From NCBI RefSeq assembly GCF_030813495.1, contig NZ_JAUSUI010000008.1, positions 124,001-188,000 of the forward strand: a DNA stretch of 64,000 nt, in the 5' to 3' direction. Position numbers and translations under genes: made by a program. Source of the DNA: Ancylobacter polymorphus. Lineage in GTDB: Bacteria; Pseudomonadota; Alphaproteobacteria; Rhizobiales; Xanthobacteraceae. A model generated the notes under the pieces. The model searched no databases. It worked only from the letters and a program-made list of their open reading frames with translations, and was not told the origin of the DNA. Shown here piece after piece: positions 63,501 to 64,000 of this stretch (the first letter of the stretch is position 1; each line of letters begins with the position of its first letter).

Positions 63501-64000
63501 CATTGCCCCCTGTCGGAACGCTGCCGCCGGTGGATGGACCGGCCGCGCCACCTGTTACCTCACCATTGATATTGGCGGTGATACTGCCACTCGCGCCGGA
63601 GGTCGCAATGATAAGGCCGCTGCCCCCCGCGCCGCCAAGCGCGCCGTTGAACGCCAATCCGCCAATGCCGCCATACAGCTTAGCATCCGATGTCAGCGTG
63701 GTCGCATTTTGCCCGTTGACCACGATCAACCCGGCGCCGCCACTGCCGCCGCTGCCGGTGCCGCCGGCCCCGATTCCGCCGGCGCCGCCATACGCGGAAG
63801 TGGTGCTGGACAGCACGATGGTCCCGCCATCACTGTCAATTATACCAAGACCTGCGCCGCCCGCGCCGCCGCCGCCCGCGGTTGCGCCAGTTCCGCCTCC
63901 CCCGGCCGAACCACCATAGAATTGACCGTCGAGTGCCGTCTCGCCCGTGCCTTGAATGACGATGGCAGCGCCAAAGCCACCACCGCCGCCGCCGCCGCCA
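60529..64000 (-). CDS. Autotransporter with glycine-rich passenger and outer-membrane beta-barrel (5' end beyond the window)
   Basis: At least 1156 codons, open to the window edge. The N-terminal visible part (about 63300-64000) is extremely Gly-rich (GGAGGxG repeats). Next comes a right-handed beta-helix passenger with autotransporter-associated beta-strand repeats (GAGTLTKTGAGKLTLTDAN, GTWHL-like units). The last 280 residues form the autotransporter barrel (WAQGYGGWGNTWSNGN, GGYSRSTFDVDGRSSSGSAN) and end in Phe (QFSLKF), the outer-membrane insertion signal. It should be a type Va surface adhesin or matrix protein. The signal peptide lies outside the window. Confidence 0.92.
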   Translation of the reverse strand, partial: GGGGGGGGFGAAIVIQGTGETALDGQFYGGSAGGGGTGATAGGGGAGGAGLGIIDSDGGTIVLSSTTSAYGGAGGIGAGGTGSGGSGGAGLIVVNGQNATTLTSDAKLYGGIGGLAFNGALGGAGGSGLIIATSGASGSITANINGEVTGGAAGPSTGGSVPTGGNGGVGIYAGNGSSPSNSGVSYLNVNANVTGGAGGAGGIVNPFPAGGPGGGGAGIIGYNSTITVADGVTVSGGSGGVNSGIYEAAGIAGSDIQVVLQGTAQVKGGTRSNNLITIQGAAVAFDWGANTLELQADEIGNLPTLSGRVVHNEGTDTLVFGGAYDATMDAATLGPLANGFSSISKTGTSTWTLTGDLSASTPTWRLKQGTLSISDDKSLGGALTSVLLDGGTLAVTENVQTSRSFTLGNDVGEHGGTFAVAADKTLTIDSALAGAGTLTKTGAGKLTLTDANLTYWGAVTVSGGTLALSGAGGLGNAKSVTLGKATLDISGTTAGAKIKNLSSTEVTSRVVLGDKTLNVYMDSTLSFAGVLEGKGGLTVTSNGGSELWLSGDNTYEGATTVDNAFLSLGTGGSTGSVAGDITVDNTAMLIFNRSGTVTIANKINALFGTQLKFKGGGTFSYTGAGTISGSVVVDDATLLLNGNEFAGASSVTLREGSVLSGSGTVPTLLADAQSTVAPGLASGTLAAGDVFFYPNSSFKVSVAPSGEHSLITSTQTANLYGGTVEVVAAPGKYAADSRYAILTATGGVTGTFAGVTDDYAFLDAVLDYDPTNVYLLLHYTGVDFATYARTPNQLSTATAAQALGSGNAIYDALLMLPENAVPAAFDALSGEAYASVSSVLQQQSVYVRDAVSGRLRQALTAPGVSPLAYGPGPVKAQLAEGYAPTLWAQGYGGWGNTWSNGNAASISNTIGGFLMGADVAVAENARAGLFGGYSRSTFDVDGRSSSGSANNYDLGLYAGAQFGAVALRGGASYTWHDLSMSRSVVFPGFAESLKGKDTTGTAQVFGEIGYDVEVGAIAFEPFLGLAYVNVSGASLGEEGGAAALSVSTDDMSTVYSTLGVRLATTVEVGGRTLTPYATLGWQHAFGDVTPSSTMQFAGGLTPFSVSGVPVAEDALLVEAGLSYALSPTAQIGATYAGQLAGDASQNAFTAQFSLKF

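Noticed and set aside
62900..64000. Repeated GCC-rich units that could be taken for a CRISPR or satellite array
   Set aside because: The units are irregular, have no constant spacer length and translate in frame into the Gly-rich passenger of the autotransporter.

Overview
The window is GC-rich chromosomal DNA with tightly packed, overlapping genes. Several traits point to an alphaproteobacterium of the Hyphomicrobiales, perhaps Xanthobacteraceae-like: tripartite TRAP transporters, an Lrp regulator divergent from an AceE-like E1 enzyme, BY-kinase/Wza export genes of the ExoP/ExoF type, and several alphaproteobacterial-style IS remnants. This placement is an inference from gene content; no rRNA or tRNA gene is present to confirm it.

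Layout. (1) 1-7545: a carbohydrate or polyol catabolic operon (FGGY kinase, two FAD oxidoreductases, TRAP transporter) read leftwards, with a divergent DeoR-family regulator. (2) 7597-8930: an unknown gene and a PPK2 polyphosphate kinase. (3) 9069-15506: a leftward export and control operon for extracellular polysaccharide, made of a CpsB/YwqE-type phosphatase, a Wza-like lipoprotein, a Wzc-like BY-kinase, a J-domain protein and a membrane-anchored protein. (4) 15901-26825: a mostly rightward glycan block with a FecR-like secreted protein, an O-antigen ligase/polymerase, sugar transferases and a colinear set resembling PglC-PglD-PglE-PglF-PglK. That set is enough on paper to make UDP-di-N-acetylbacillosamine (or a stereoisomer), load it on undecaprenyl phosphate and flip the product. 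A 400 bp repeat here has fused a broken glycosyltransferase to a second copy of the ligase 3' end. (5) 26826-38218: IS debris, then two leftward nucleotide-sugar cassettes: an L-quinovosamine/L-fucosamine type (4,6-dehydratase, RmlD-like reductase, 2-epimerase, WbuB-like transferase) and a uronic-acid type (dehydrogenase, WbpB-like oxidoreductase, WbpD-like acetyltransferase, 4-epimerase).

(6) 38328-41297: an AceE/MdeB-like E1 enzyme with a divergent Lrp regulator, apparently unrelated to glycans. (7) 41419-48448: GT2 transferases, a 954-residue methyltransferase-GT2-GT-B fusion, a PglD/NeuD-like acyltransferase and a DegT aminotransferase. (8) 48449-50394: IS3 relics and one nearly complete but mutated IS3-family element. 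(9) 50420-58356: a visibly AT-richer leftward block (three glycosyltransferases, asparagine synthase, a polymerase-like membrane protein, a second UDP-GlcNAc 2-epimerase) that looks horizontally acquired. (10) 58357-60520: an IS graveyard with IS3, IS481 and IS66 pieces and a 14-G run. (11) 60529-64000: the 3' part of a large glycine-rich autotransporter whose start lies beyond the window.

Read together, this is a large surface-glycan island built from successive cassettes around an older export operon, with IS remnants at most module borders. The least ordinary points are the ligase/glycosyltransferase chimera, the Pgl-like module without a visible oligosaccharyltransferase, and the triple-domain methyltransferase/glycosyltransferase.
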